Assembly: GCA_963743875.1 (NCBI GenBank)
Contig: CAVURM010000001.1
Coordinates: 620,001-684,000, forward strand
Direction: 5' to 3'
Length of the DNA stretch: 64,000 bases
From: RHKX01 sp963743875
GTDB lineage: Bacteria; Actinomycetota; Thermoleophilia; Solirubrobacterales; 70-9
Position numbers and translations under genes: made by a program. Shown here in pieces: positions 16,635 to 25,335 of this stretch. Numbering within the stretch: position 1 is the stretch's first letter; each line of letters opens with the position of its first letter. The notes below the pieces were generated by a model, which was given only the letters and a program-made list of their open reading frames with translations, made no database searches and was not told the origin of the DNA.

Positions 16635-17839
16635 TCACGGAACCCCCATCGCTTGAGTCCGGGGGCTTCGATGACAGGCTCCTCGTCCAGATCGCGCGCC
16701 CATCTCATCGAGCTCTCCGCGGCGGTAGAGCATGAACTCGCGGACGCCGATCTGCCCCGCCGCGGCGACCGGAATCGCCAGCAGGGCGCCGACGATGCCG
16801 AGCAGCGTGCCGCCGAAGATCGCCGCGACGACGATCACGAACGGGTCGAGCTTGACCGCCCGGCTCTGGATCCGCGGCTGGATCACGTAGTTCTCGAACT
16901 GCTGGTAGGCGATCGCGAAGATCAGCCAGATGATCGTCACGGTCGGGAAATCGGTGAACAGCGGTGACCACTCCGACGATGAACGCTCCGATCGTGGCGC
17001 CGATCAGCGGGACGAGGTCGAGCACGGCGACGATCACCGCGAGCGCGAGCGGCGCCGGCACGCCGAGGATCGTCAGGACGATGAACGCGACGATGCCGGC
17101 GATCAGGGCCTGGCGTTATCGCACCGCCGACGTAGCTGGAGACGGCGATCGCCATCCGCTCGAGCGCCTTGCCGATCGCCTCGGCCTCCTCGGGCTTGCG
17201 GGTCGCGAGGATCGCCCGCGTCCATTGGTGGCCCCGGGAGACCATGAAGATGCTCATCACGATGATCGTGAACAGGGCGAACAGCGACGCCGATCAGCCC
17301 GGCGCCGATGTCGGCGAGGGTCGTGGCGACGTTGTCGAGCGAGCCGGCGGCGTTGTTGGCGACGTCCTCGAGCTTGCCGACGAGGTCGTAGTCCTCGTTG
17401 AGGTTGCGGAGCGTGTCGCTCTGCTGGACGGTGTCGTTGAGGTCGCTGACGTAGCTCGGCGTGTTCGCAGACGAGGTCGCTGCCGGCGGTGACGGCCGGC
17501 GGGATCAGGATCACCCCGATCACGATCGGGACGAGCACCAGCGCCAGATAGACGACCGCGATCGCCGCGCCCGCGCGGCATCCGCTGCTCGAGCCGGCGA
17601 ACCGGCGCCGCCACGGAGACGGCCACGAACGTCGCCACGAAGAGCCAGCCGAGCGGGGTCCGCAGCAGGTAGATCAGATAGAGCGCGATCGCGCTCACGA
17701 CGACCGTGACGACGACCCGGATGATCCCCCGCAGGGTCGGCTCGTGCTTCTGGACGATCACCGCGTCCGCGTTCGCGATTTCGGAGTCCTCGGAGGGCCC
17801 CTCCCCGCCGGGCGATACGGGATGATTCTCCATCCACAT
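16635..17839 (-). CDS. AI-2E-family (PerM/YdiK) permease, five frameshifts as given
   Basis: Reading across frames gives one coherent protein of about 400 aa. N-terminal helices (TLRGIIRVVVTVVVSAIALY) are followed by LVPIVIGVILIPPAV, an amphipathic segment SYVSDLNDTVQQSDTLRNL, then FTIIVMSIFMVSRGHQW, LALAVIVAVLDLVPLIGATI and TIIWLIFAIAYQQFENYVIQ. The last two are the family signature. Frame changes occur near 17590, 17468, 17290, 17115 and 16965, all equivalent to one added base. Members export small signals or ions; the substrate is unknown. The first ATG (17839) overlaps the divergent gene's ATG, so MENHPVS (17833) is equally likely. The true product is probably intact. Confidence 0.75.
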
Positions 17840-19928
17840 GGATCCTAGGCCCGCATCGGACGGCTTTTCGGACCCGCTTCAGGTGCTGAAGCGGTCGGCC
17901 GTCGTGCGTCGTCGTCGACGCGATCGTCCTGCTGATCTTCGCCCAGCTCCTCGACCGGTTCACGCTCGACGGGGTCGGCGCCGCGCTCGGAGCCGCGCTG
18001 CTGATCGGCGTCCTCAACGCGCTCGTCTTCCCCACCCTGGCCCGATTGACGCTGCCGCTCAACGTGGTCACCCTCGGCCTCGCCGCGATCGTGATCAACG
18101 CGATCCTCATCGCCTTCGCCATCGACCTCGTTCCAGGTGCCGAGATCACCGGGCTCGCCGAGGCGATCGTGGTCACGATCGGACTCACGATCGCGACCTC
18201 GGCCACGTCGTCGCTGCTCGCAATCGACGACGACGAGAGCTGGTATCGCAACGTCGTCCATAACCAGGCGCCGGAGCGACGAGCTGATCCGTACGAACGT
18301 GCCCGGCGTCCTCTTCCTCGAGATCGACGGCCTCGCCCACGAGGTCCTGCAGCGGGCGATCGCCGACGGGCGCACGCCCGAACATCGCCCGCTGGATCGA
18401 GGACGGCTCCCACGAACTGCATCGCTGGGAGACGGACTGGTCCTCGCAGACCGGCGCCTGTCAGGCCGGGCTCCTGCACGGCAACAACCACGACATGCCC
18501 GCCTTCCGCTGGTGGGAGAAGGAGCGCAATGCCCCGATCGTCACCAACCACCCCAAGGACGCGGTCGAGATCGAACGCCGTCAGTCCAACGGCCGCGGCC
18601 TGCTGCTACGCGGACGGTGCGAGCCGCGCGAACATCCTCTCCGGCGATGCCACGTACTCGATGCTGACGATGAGCACGGTGCTGACGCGGCGGCGGCCGA
18701 TCGGCCGAGACTACGCCGCCTACTTCGCCCGGCCCTACGCCACCTTCAAGACGCTGAATGCCGTCGTCGCCGAGTACTTCCGGGAGCGCCATGCCGCGAT
18801 CCAGCAGCGCCGCCACGACGAGCTGCCGCGGATCGACCGCGACCGCAAGTACGGCCTGGTTCGCGCCTGGGCGACCGTGATCCAGCTCGACCTCCAGGTG
18901 GCAGCGGTGGTCGGGGACCTGCTGGCCGGCCGGCCCGTCGTCTACACGACCTTCCTCGCCTACGACGAGGTGGCCCACCACTCCGGGATCGAACGCAAGG
19001 ACACGCTCGATGTCCTGACCAAGGTCGATCGCCAGATCGGGCGGATCGAGGGTGCGCTCGCCGCGGCCCCCCGGCCCTACCGGCTCGTCGTCCTTGCCGA
19101 CCACGGACAATCCCAGGGGGCGACCTTCCTGCAGCGCTACGGCTACACCCTTCAGGACCTCGTCGAGACGGTCGTGCCACCCCGAGAGCACCTACGCGGC
19201 AGCGATGGCTCGGCGGAGGCGAGCGCCTACATGGGCGCCAGCCTGACCGAGCTCGACCGCGACCAGACCCCCGTCACCCGGGCACTGCAATCGACGGCCG
19301 AGCGCTCTCGATGTTGCCCACCCCGAGAGCCGCGACGACGGCGAGGACGGAGCCGACTCGAGCGACGCCGACGCCGAGGATGCGACCGCCCGAGCTCGCC
19401 GTGATGGCGTCCGGTTGCCTCGGCCTGATCAGCTTCCCCCGCGAGCGAGGGCGGCTCACCCTCGAGCGGATCGAGACGCTGTACCCGACACTGATCGAGG
19501 AACTGCGCGGCATGAGGGCATCGGCTTCCTGCTCGTCGACTCAGAGCACGACGGGGCGTTGGCGATCGGCGCCAAGGGCGTCAACCGGCTCGAGAAGGGC
19601 GAGGTGCTCGGTGAGGACCCGCTGGCTCCGTTCGGCCCGAACGCCGCCCGACACGTGCTCAGGACCCACACCTTCCCCCACTGCCCCGACATCGTCCTCA
19701 ACAGCAGAATCTGGGAGCACCCGACCGAGGTCGCCGCCTTCGAGGAGCTGGTCGGCTCTCACGGCGGCCTCGGCGGATCTCAGAGCTATCCCTTCGTGCT
19801 CGCCCCGTCGGATCTGGAATGGCCCGCAGGAGAGGTCGTCGGCTCCGAGACGGTGCACGGAATCTTCAGGGGATGGCTGGCCGAGTTGGGGCAGGACGCC
19901 TATGCCGATCCGGCGCCACCAAGCCTGA
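17838..19928 (+). CDS. Holin-like membrane domain fused to an alkaline-phosphatase-superfamily domain, about seven frameshifts as given
   Basis: A continuous protein of roughly 690 aa emerges across frames. The first about 140 residues have four hydrophobic helices (VDAIVLLIFAQLLDRF, ALLIGVLNALVFPTLARLTL, IVINAILIAFAIDLVPG) like phage-holin-IV/YvlD-type membrane proteins. After a linker comes a type I phosphodiesterase/alkaline phosphatase fold: GVLFLEIDGLAHEVLQRAIA (metal Asp), FRWWEKERNAPIV, YTTFLAYDEVAHHSGIERKD (DEVAHH metal site), LVVLADHGQSQGATFLQ (DHGQS metal site). Frame changes lie near 17905, 18275, 18378, 18600, 19310, 19385 and 19510. The 3' end is uncertain. It probably hydrolyses a phosphodiester at the membrane. 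Substrate unknown. Confidence 0.65.
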
Positions 19929-20681
19929 ATCACGGACCTCGAGCGATGAACCGGGTTCCAGCAACGTCGCGCGGACGCCGGGCGAAAGCTCCTTCAGCTG
20001 ATCGCAGAAGCGCCTGGCCGGGTCGCTCCGATCGACGACGCGCCTCATCGCCAGCCGCTCGTAGCTCCCCCAATGAATGGGAATCGCGATCCGCGGTGCG
20101 ATCAACGCCGCCGCCCGAGCAGCCTCGTCGGGGTCGAGGTGCCCGGAGCCGAGGCGAGGTCCCCAGCCGGCGACGGGAAGCAGCGCGACATCGACGTTCC
20201 CGACCTCCCCGATCGCGTCGAAGAAGCCCGTGTCGCCGGCGAAGTAGACGGAGCCCGACGGCCCCTTGAGCACGTAGCCGAGGGCCGTACCGTCACTTTG
20301 AAGGGGCAACCGCCGCCCGTCGTGTTCGGCCCGTACGGCCTCGATCGTGACCGGTCCGCGCTGAACCGTCGTGCCCTCGATCAGTACCTCCGCTTCGAGT
20401 CCGGAAGCCGTCACCGCCCGCCGTGCCGGCGGCGGACAGATCACCGGCGGCGCGCCCGCGAGCATCTTCAGCGACCCGACGTCGAGGTGATCGTGGTGGG
20501 CGTGGGAGACGAGGACCAGGTCGATATCGGTCAACTGCTCGGGCGTGGCCGTCGGAGCGACCCGGCGCAGGTGGAAGATCCGCGACCGCAGCAATGGATC
20601 GGTCAACAGCCGCAGGCCGTCGATCTCGATCAGCACCGATGCATGCCCGATGTAGGTGATCCGAATGGGGGTGGCTGTCAT
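19866..20681 (-). CDS. UlaG-like metallo-beta-lactamase-fold hydrolase
   Basis: 271 aa from the ATG at 20681 (MTATPIRITYIGHASVLIEI); an earlier ATG at 20768 adds an unlikely tail. Metal motif HAHHDHLD, then AGDTGFF and the C-terminal IPIHWGSYERL give the metal-binding set of the lactonase-like subgroup (UlaG/YtnP/RomA-type). It probably hydrolyses a lactone or phosphodiester in the cytosol. It converges with the holin/phosphatase gene, and the last about 20 residues overlap that gene's 3' end, so its C-terminus may be extended by a local base error. Confidence 0.82.
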   Translation of the reverse strand: MTATPIRITYIGHASVLIEIDGLRLLTDPLLRSRIFHLRRVAPTATPEQLTDIDLVLVSHAHHDHLDVGSLKMLAGAPPVICPPPARRAVTASGLEAEVLIEGTTVQRGPVTIEAVRAEHDGRRLPLQSDGTALGYVLKGPSGSVYFAGDTGFFDAIGEVGNVDVALLPVAGWGPRLGSGHLDPDEAARAAALIAPRIAIPIHWGSYERLAMRRVVDRSDPARRFCDQLKELSPGVRATLLEPGSSLEVRDSGLVAPDRHRRPAPTRPAIP

Positions 20682-20765
20682 CGCCGGGAGTGTGACGGGT
20701 AACGTCGCCTGCCGAGGGCTCGCCGTTCGGTGGCAGATATTGCCTCTCCCTGCGTAGATAGCTGC

Positions 20766-20808
20766 CACCGAGGCCGGCCTGCCGGCGCCCGCTACGGGCC
20801 CCTCGGTG
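20766..20808. terminator. Imperfect hairpin after pilB
   Basis: CACCGAGGCC and GGCCCCTCGGTG can pair with a two-base bulge around a GC-rich loop. It ends a few bases after the pilB stop and before the UlaG-like gene, so it may terminate the aroE-pilB transcript. Confidence 0.45.
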
Positions 20809-20811
20809 CGA

Positions 20812-22613
20812 TTACACCGCTACGCGCGCGACTTCCTCGATGCTCGTTACACCCTGGGTGACCTTTGCCAGGCCGTCCTCGCGGAGGGTCAGCATCCCCT
20901 CGGTGCGGGCGAGGCGGGTGATGTCGGCCTGGGGAGCGTTGGCCACCGTCAGGTCCTTGAGGCCCTCCGACATCGTCATCACCGAGTAGATGCCCGTTCG
21001 GCCGCGGTAGCCGGTGTTGTTGCAGCGGCCACAGCCGACCGGCTCCCAGGCTTCGATATCGGTGCCGACCCGGAAGCCGGAGACCTCGAGCGCCCGCTGC
21101 TCGAGGACCGTGCGGCGCTTGCAGTCGGAGCACAGCATCCGCGCGAGACGCTGGGCGACGACGCAGTCGACGGCCGACGCGGTCAGGAAGGACTCGATGC
21201 CCATCTTCTGCAGTCGGGTGATCGCGCTGGGGGCGTCATTGGTGTGCAGCGTGGTCAAGACCATGTGGCCGGTGAGGGCGGCCTCGATGGCGATCCGAGC
21301 CGTCTCGGGGTCGCGAACCTCGCCGACCATGATCACGTCGGGATCGGCTCGGAGGATGGAGCGAAGCCCGGTCGCGAAGTCGAGGCCGGCCTTGCGGTTG
21401 ACGCCCATCTGATTGACGCCGGGCATCTGATACTCGACCGGATCCTCGATCGTGATGATGTTCTTGGCGACGCTGTTGATCTCGCTGAGCGCTGAGTACA
21501 GGGTCGTCGACTTACCGGATCCGGTCGGGCCGGTGACGAGGACGGCGCCGTAGGCCTGGTTGTAGGCATCGGCGAAGCGCACCCGGGCTTCGCCGGTCAG
21601 CCCGAGTTCGTCGAGCGAGCGAAGGGCCTGTGTCTTGTCGAGGACGCGGACGGTCGCCCCCTCCCCCCTCTCGGTCGGGACGGTGACCACGCGGAGGTCG
21701 ATCCGGCGGTCGTTGACGTTGACGGCGACGCGGCCGTCCTGGGGGATGCGCTTCTCGGCGATGTCGAGCTCGCTCATGATCTTGATCCTCGAGATGACGC
21801 CCGCGACCATGCGCCTCGGGACCCTCGCCACCTCGGCGAGGACGCCGTCGACCCGGAAGCGGACCCTCATGTCGCGATCCTCGAGCTCGAAGTGAACGTC
21901 GGAGGCGCCCTCGGAGACAGCCTGGCCCGAGGATCGAGTAGACGAGCTTGATGACCGGTGCATCGTCGGCCGACTCGCGCATCTCGGTGACGTCGGCGGT
22001 GGAGAGCGCCGCCTCCTCCTCGTCCTCGGAGACGGCCTCGGAGACTGCGCTCTCGAGCGAATTGAGGCGGCTGATCAGGTCCTCGATGTCGACCTCGGCG
22101 GCAACCGCCACCCGGCAGCTGAGGCCGGTCATCATCTGCACGTCGTCGACGGCGAGGACGTTGGCCGGGATCCGACATCGCCAGGAGGAGGGTGTCGGAG
22201 TCGATGTAGCCGACCGGAACCGCGTGGAAGCGACGGGCCGTCTGCACCGAGACCAGGTTCGCCGCGCCCATGTCGACGTGGTAGCTGTTGAGGTCGACGT
22301 GATCGAGGCCGTAGCGCTCGGCGATCGCCCGCGAGAGCTGGTCGGCGCTGAGCACCCCCTGCTCGACCATCAGTGCCTCCGGGGAGCGTCCGGCGGTGCG
22401 CGCCTCGGTGATCGCCTGGTTGACCCGATCGGCGGAGAGATAGCCGAGCTCGACCACGACATCGGTGACGAAGCGACCGCTGTGGGAGCGGGTTCGCGGT
22501 GCGGTCAGCCCGGGTGGGCCGCTCTGCTCTGGCTGGGGGGCGAGAGCTTCGGTCCCCATGCTCGGCGGCGGCACCGCGCGCAGATAGCTCGGACGATCGG
22601 GTGGATCGTTCAT
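20812..22613 (-). CDS. pilB: Pilus extension ATPase PilB, two frameshifts as given
   Basis: About 600 aa. The N-terminal region contains an MshEN/GspE-II-like domain (LGYLSADRVNQAITEAR ... VLSADQLSRAIAERYGL). The ATPase core has Walker A GPTGSGKSTTLYSAL, Asp box IITIEDPVEYQ, Walker B DPDVIMVGEVRDPETA and His box HMVLTTLHTNDAPSA. Four zinc-type cysteines follow (CSDC ... CGRC). Frames change near 22175 and 21930, each by one added base, with conserved sequence on both sides. PilB drives pilus extension. Its ATG shares one base with the aroE stop (TGATG), coupling it to aroE-mltG-ruvX-alaS. MshEN domains can bind c-di-GMP, though the motif here is degenerate. Confidence 0.92.
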
Positions 22614-23460
22614 CACTGCTGCTCTCGGACTGCGTCTCGCATGATGTCTGTTGATGGCTCCAGGCCGGTCCAGATGAGGAACGACTCCGCACCCTGGCAA
22701 ACCAGGATCTCGAGCCCGTCGACGAAGGTTGCCCCGCCGCTCATGCACGTTGCGGCCAGTTCCGTCGGTTCGGACCCGTAAACCAGGTCCACCACGACCA
22801 AGGGGTCGATCAACTGATCGGCGTTCAAGCGCAAGGCCTTTAGGTCGGCACCGCCGGTGCGCGGCTCCGCACCCTCCCTTGCAAGGCCGACCGAGGTGGC
22901 GTTGACGAGCAGATCGAAGCCCTCCAGGTCCAGCAGCTCGCCACGATCGGGCGGCGAAGGGCGGCGACCCCGAGCTCATCGGCGAGCTGAACGGCCCTCT
23001 CCTGCGGTCCGGTTGGCCACCGAGACCTCGGCCCCGACCCGGGAGAGCGCCCAGGCCGACGATCGGGCCGAACCGCCGGCGCCGAGCACCAACGCCCGCG
23101 ACCCCGCGCAGGGTCGAAACCGATCGGTAGCGCGGCGATCAGACCGCTTGCGTCGGTGTTGTCGGCGACCATGCCCTTCTCGTCGAAGCTGAGCGTGTTG
23201 GCGGCCCCGATCTCCTGCACGGCGTCGGAGCGGCGGTCGGCCAGGGCGAAGGCGGCCTCCTTGTGGGGAACCGTGACGTTGACACCGACGAAGCCGCTTC
23301 CCCAGAGCTCGTCGACGCCGGCGGAGAACTCCTCCGGGGCGAGGTCGATCGCCTCGTACGTCCACTCCTCCTCCAGCCCCAGTGCGGCGAACGCCGCCGT
23401 GTGCATGACCGGCGAGAGCGAATGAGCGACCGGGTGTCCGATCACCGCGAGGCGATTCAT
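22613..23460 (-). CDS. aroE: Shikimate dehydrogenase, three frameshifts as given
   Basis: About 280 aa. The N-terminus MNRLAVIGHPVAHSLSPVMH holds the SLS shikimate-binding motif, and NVTVPHKEAA holds the catalytic Lys. NADPH binding appears in the second frame as ALVLGAGGSARSSAWAL followed by VANRT. The third and fourth stretches read AVQLADELGV and GFDLLVNATSVGL, ending FVDGLEILVCQGAESFLIWTG. Shifts are near 23105, 22990 and 22930. It reduces 3-dehydroshikimate with NADPH. It lies between mltG and pilB in the conserved actinobacterial order. Confidence 0.9.
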
Positions 23461-23488
23461 CGCGCTGCCTGGAACGCGCGAACCACCA

Positions 23489-24949
23489 TCAGCAGTCCGT
23501 CGGCGGACCGGTCTCGGCCTCGAGGGCCGCGTTGTACTCGTCGGAGGCCGCGAGGAACTCGTCGTAGTCGGCCGTGAAGAAGTGCTCGCCGCAGGTGCCG
23601 TACTTACCGACGTAGTACAGGTAGTCGTCGTTCGACGGATTTGCCGCCGCCTTCAGCGAATCGAGTCCCGGGTTCGCGATCGGCGTCGGGGGCAGGCCCG
23701 GGTTGAGCCGCGTGTTGTAGGGCGTGTCGGTCGCCAGGTCGGACTCGGTCAGCGCCTTGTCGAAGTTGTCGAGGTCGTAGCGCAGCGTGGCGTCGATACC
23801 GAGCGGGATGCCCTGCGACAGCCGGTTGTAGATCACGGCGGCGACGATTGGCCGCTCCTCCGGCACCAGGACCTCGCGCTCGATCATCGAGGCGATGATC
23901 ACGACGTCGTAGATCGTCAGGTTCTTCTTCTCGGCCTGCTTGAGGTCGACCTCGGCGAGGTTCGAGTTGAAGGCGGAGAGCTGGTCGTCGATCAGCGTCG
24001 ACACGTTCGCTCCCTTCTCGAGCTCGTAGGTCGACGGGAAGAGGAAACCCTCGAGGCTGGCGTCCGCAGGCGCGCCCTCCTTCTCGATGTCGAAGCCCTT
24101 CGGCGCGGTCGCGGTCTCCTTCTCGTAGTCGCCCTTCAGGCCGGCGTCCTTGGCGACCTCGGCGATCTGCGACCGCGTGTACCCCTCGGGGATCGTCAGA
24201 TCCTGCGTCTTCAGGGTCCTGGGCCCCTGGCCCGCCGGGGCGGGGTCCTCGCCACCCCGGCTGAAGAGAACGACGAAGGCCGCCACCGCCAGGATGACGA
24301 GCACCGCCGATCGCGATCCCGCGGCGAAGCATGATCCCCCGGCGGGCGCCCGGAGGCGGGGTCGAGGGCGGGGGCAACGGTGGGTAGTCGCCCGTCGCGA
24401 CCGCCCTGCGCTCGGCCGGAATCTCCGGCGGCGGCGAATCGTCGGCGTCGGCGAACCAATCGTGGTCCTCGGTGACCGGCCCCGCGGGTGACGGAGGGTC
24501 CACGGGAGGCGGGGCCGGCGGAACCGGTGGCACGGCCCACCGTCGGCGGGGCCTCGACCCGGGCGACGCGGCATCAGGACGTCCGCCGGGACGCGATCGG
24601 AATCCGACTCCCGGCCGACGGGCGGCGCCGACGGCGCATCGGGATCGGCGGGCGCCCCTGGCTCCGTGGCGCCACTCGAAGCCGGGCGGCGGAACGGCGG
24701 CGGCTCGGCCCCGTCGGTCGGGGCGTCGCCCTGGCTCACCCGCTCCCGTGTCTGCTCGATCGCCTCGCGGCCCTTGCCGGCCGCACCGTCGATCGCGCCG
24801 CTGACCCGCGACGCCAGCGACTTGCGACCGGAGCGCTCGCGGCGCTTCGCCTCACGCTGCAGGCGACGCCGTTCGCGCTCGTAGGCCTCCGGATCCTCCG
24901 ACAGGAACGGGTCCTCCGCAGGCGGATCCTGATCGGGCCCGTCGCTCAT
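23489..24949 (-). CDS. mltG: Endolytic transglycosylase MltG, internal frameshifts as given
   Basis: About 485 aa. The cytoplasmic N-terminus is long, acidic/basic and Pro-rich (SEDPEAYERERRRLQREAKR), typical of actinobacterial MltG. A membrane helix AVLVILAVAAFVVLFS follows, then the LysM-like/YceG domain with IPEGYTRSQIAEVAKDAGL, the catalytic-Glu region IIASMIEREVLVPEERPIVA, VIYNRLSQGIPLGIDATLRY and NTRLNPGLPPTPIANPG. Between about 24570 and 24325 the frame wanders (VARVEAPPTV, then PPVPPAPPPVDPPSPAGP) and returns, consistent with three added bases. MltG cleaves nascent glycan strands at the membrane. Its start overlaps the ruvX stop by 4 bp. Confidence 0.92.
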   Translation of the reverse strand: MSDGPDQDPPAEDPFLSEDPEAYERERRRLQREAKRRERSGRKSLASRVSGAIDGAAGKGREAIEQTRERVSQGDAPTDGAEPPPFRRPASSGATEPGAPADPDAPSAPPVGRESDSDRVPADVLMPRRPGRGPADGGPCHRFRRPRLPWTLRHPRGRSPRTTIGSPTPTIRRRRRFRPSAGRSRRATTHRCPRPRPRLRAPAGGSCFAAGSRSAVLVILAVAAFVVLFSRGGEDPAPAGQGPRTLKTQDLTIPEGYTRSQIAEVAKDAGLKGDYEKETATAPKGFDIEKEGAPADASLEGFLFPSTYELEKGANVSTLIDDQLSAFNSNLAEVDLKQAEKKNLTIYDVVIIASMIEREVLVPEERPIVAAVIYNRLSQGIPLGIDATLRYDLDNFDKALTESDLATDTPYNTRLNPGLPPTPIANPGLDSLKAAANPSNDDYLYYVGKYGTCGEHFFTADYDEFLAASDEYNAALEAETGPPTDC

Positions 24950-25335
24950 CGGCGTGCCTCCAATGCGAGGAGGTAGGAATCGAGGAGATGCGCGGCCGCG
25001 AGCGAGTCCTCGGCGGCGCGGGAGCCGTCCCGCCGCGATGCAGCGGCCATCTTCGTCGTCAACCGCTCGTCATAGGTCTCGACCGGAACGTCGAGGAGTG
25101 CGACGAGTTGATCGGAGAAGGTCCGGGCCTCCGCGGCCTGGGCGCCCTCGGTACCGTCGAGGCTGACCGGCAGGCCGACGAGGACCATCTCCGCCCCCAG
25201 GTCCTCGACGACCGCGACGACAGCCGCCGGGTCGGGTGGAGAGATCGGATCGATCGGTCTGACGATCGTGCCGGTGGGATCTGAGACGGCGCACCCGCAG
25301 CGAGCGGAACCGTGGTCGAGGGCGAGAATTCGCAT
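24946..25335 (-). CDS. ruvX: Putative Holliday junction resolvase RuvX/YqgF
   Basis: 129 aa, intact RNase-H-like fold. MRILALDHGSARCGCAVSDP carries the first catalytic Asp, LVGLPVSLDGTEG is the family motif, and YDERLTTKMA holds the conserved Glu. The late Asp lies in ADSLAAAHLLDSYL-type sequence (here EDSLAAAHLLDSYL). In bacteria the family acts in rRNA maturation and possibly DNA junction processing. It sits between alaS and mltG with 4-bp or zero spacing, the standard order. Confidence 0.93.
   Translation of the reverse strand: MRILALDHGSARCGCAVSDPTGTIVRPIDPISPPDPAAVVAVVEDLGAEMVLVGLPVSLDGTEGAQAAEARTFSDQLVALLDVPVETYDERLTTKMAAASRRDGSRAAEDSLAAAHLLDSYLLALEARR

Noticed and set aside
14442..16967. 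841-codon open frame on the plus strand
   Set aside because: It lies antisense to pilC and pilT, whose motifs are clear. Its length comes from high GC; the product is Asp/Arg/Gly-rich without domain.
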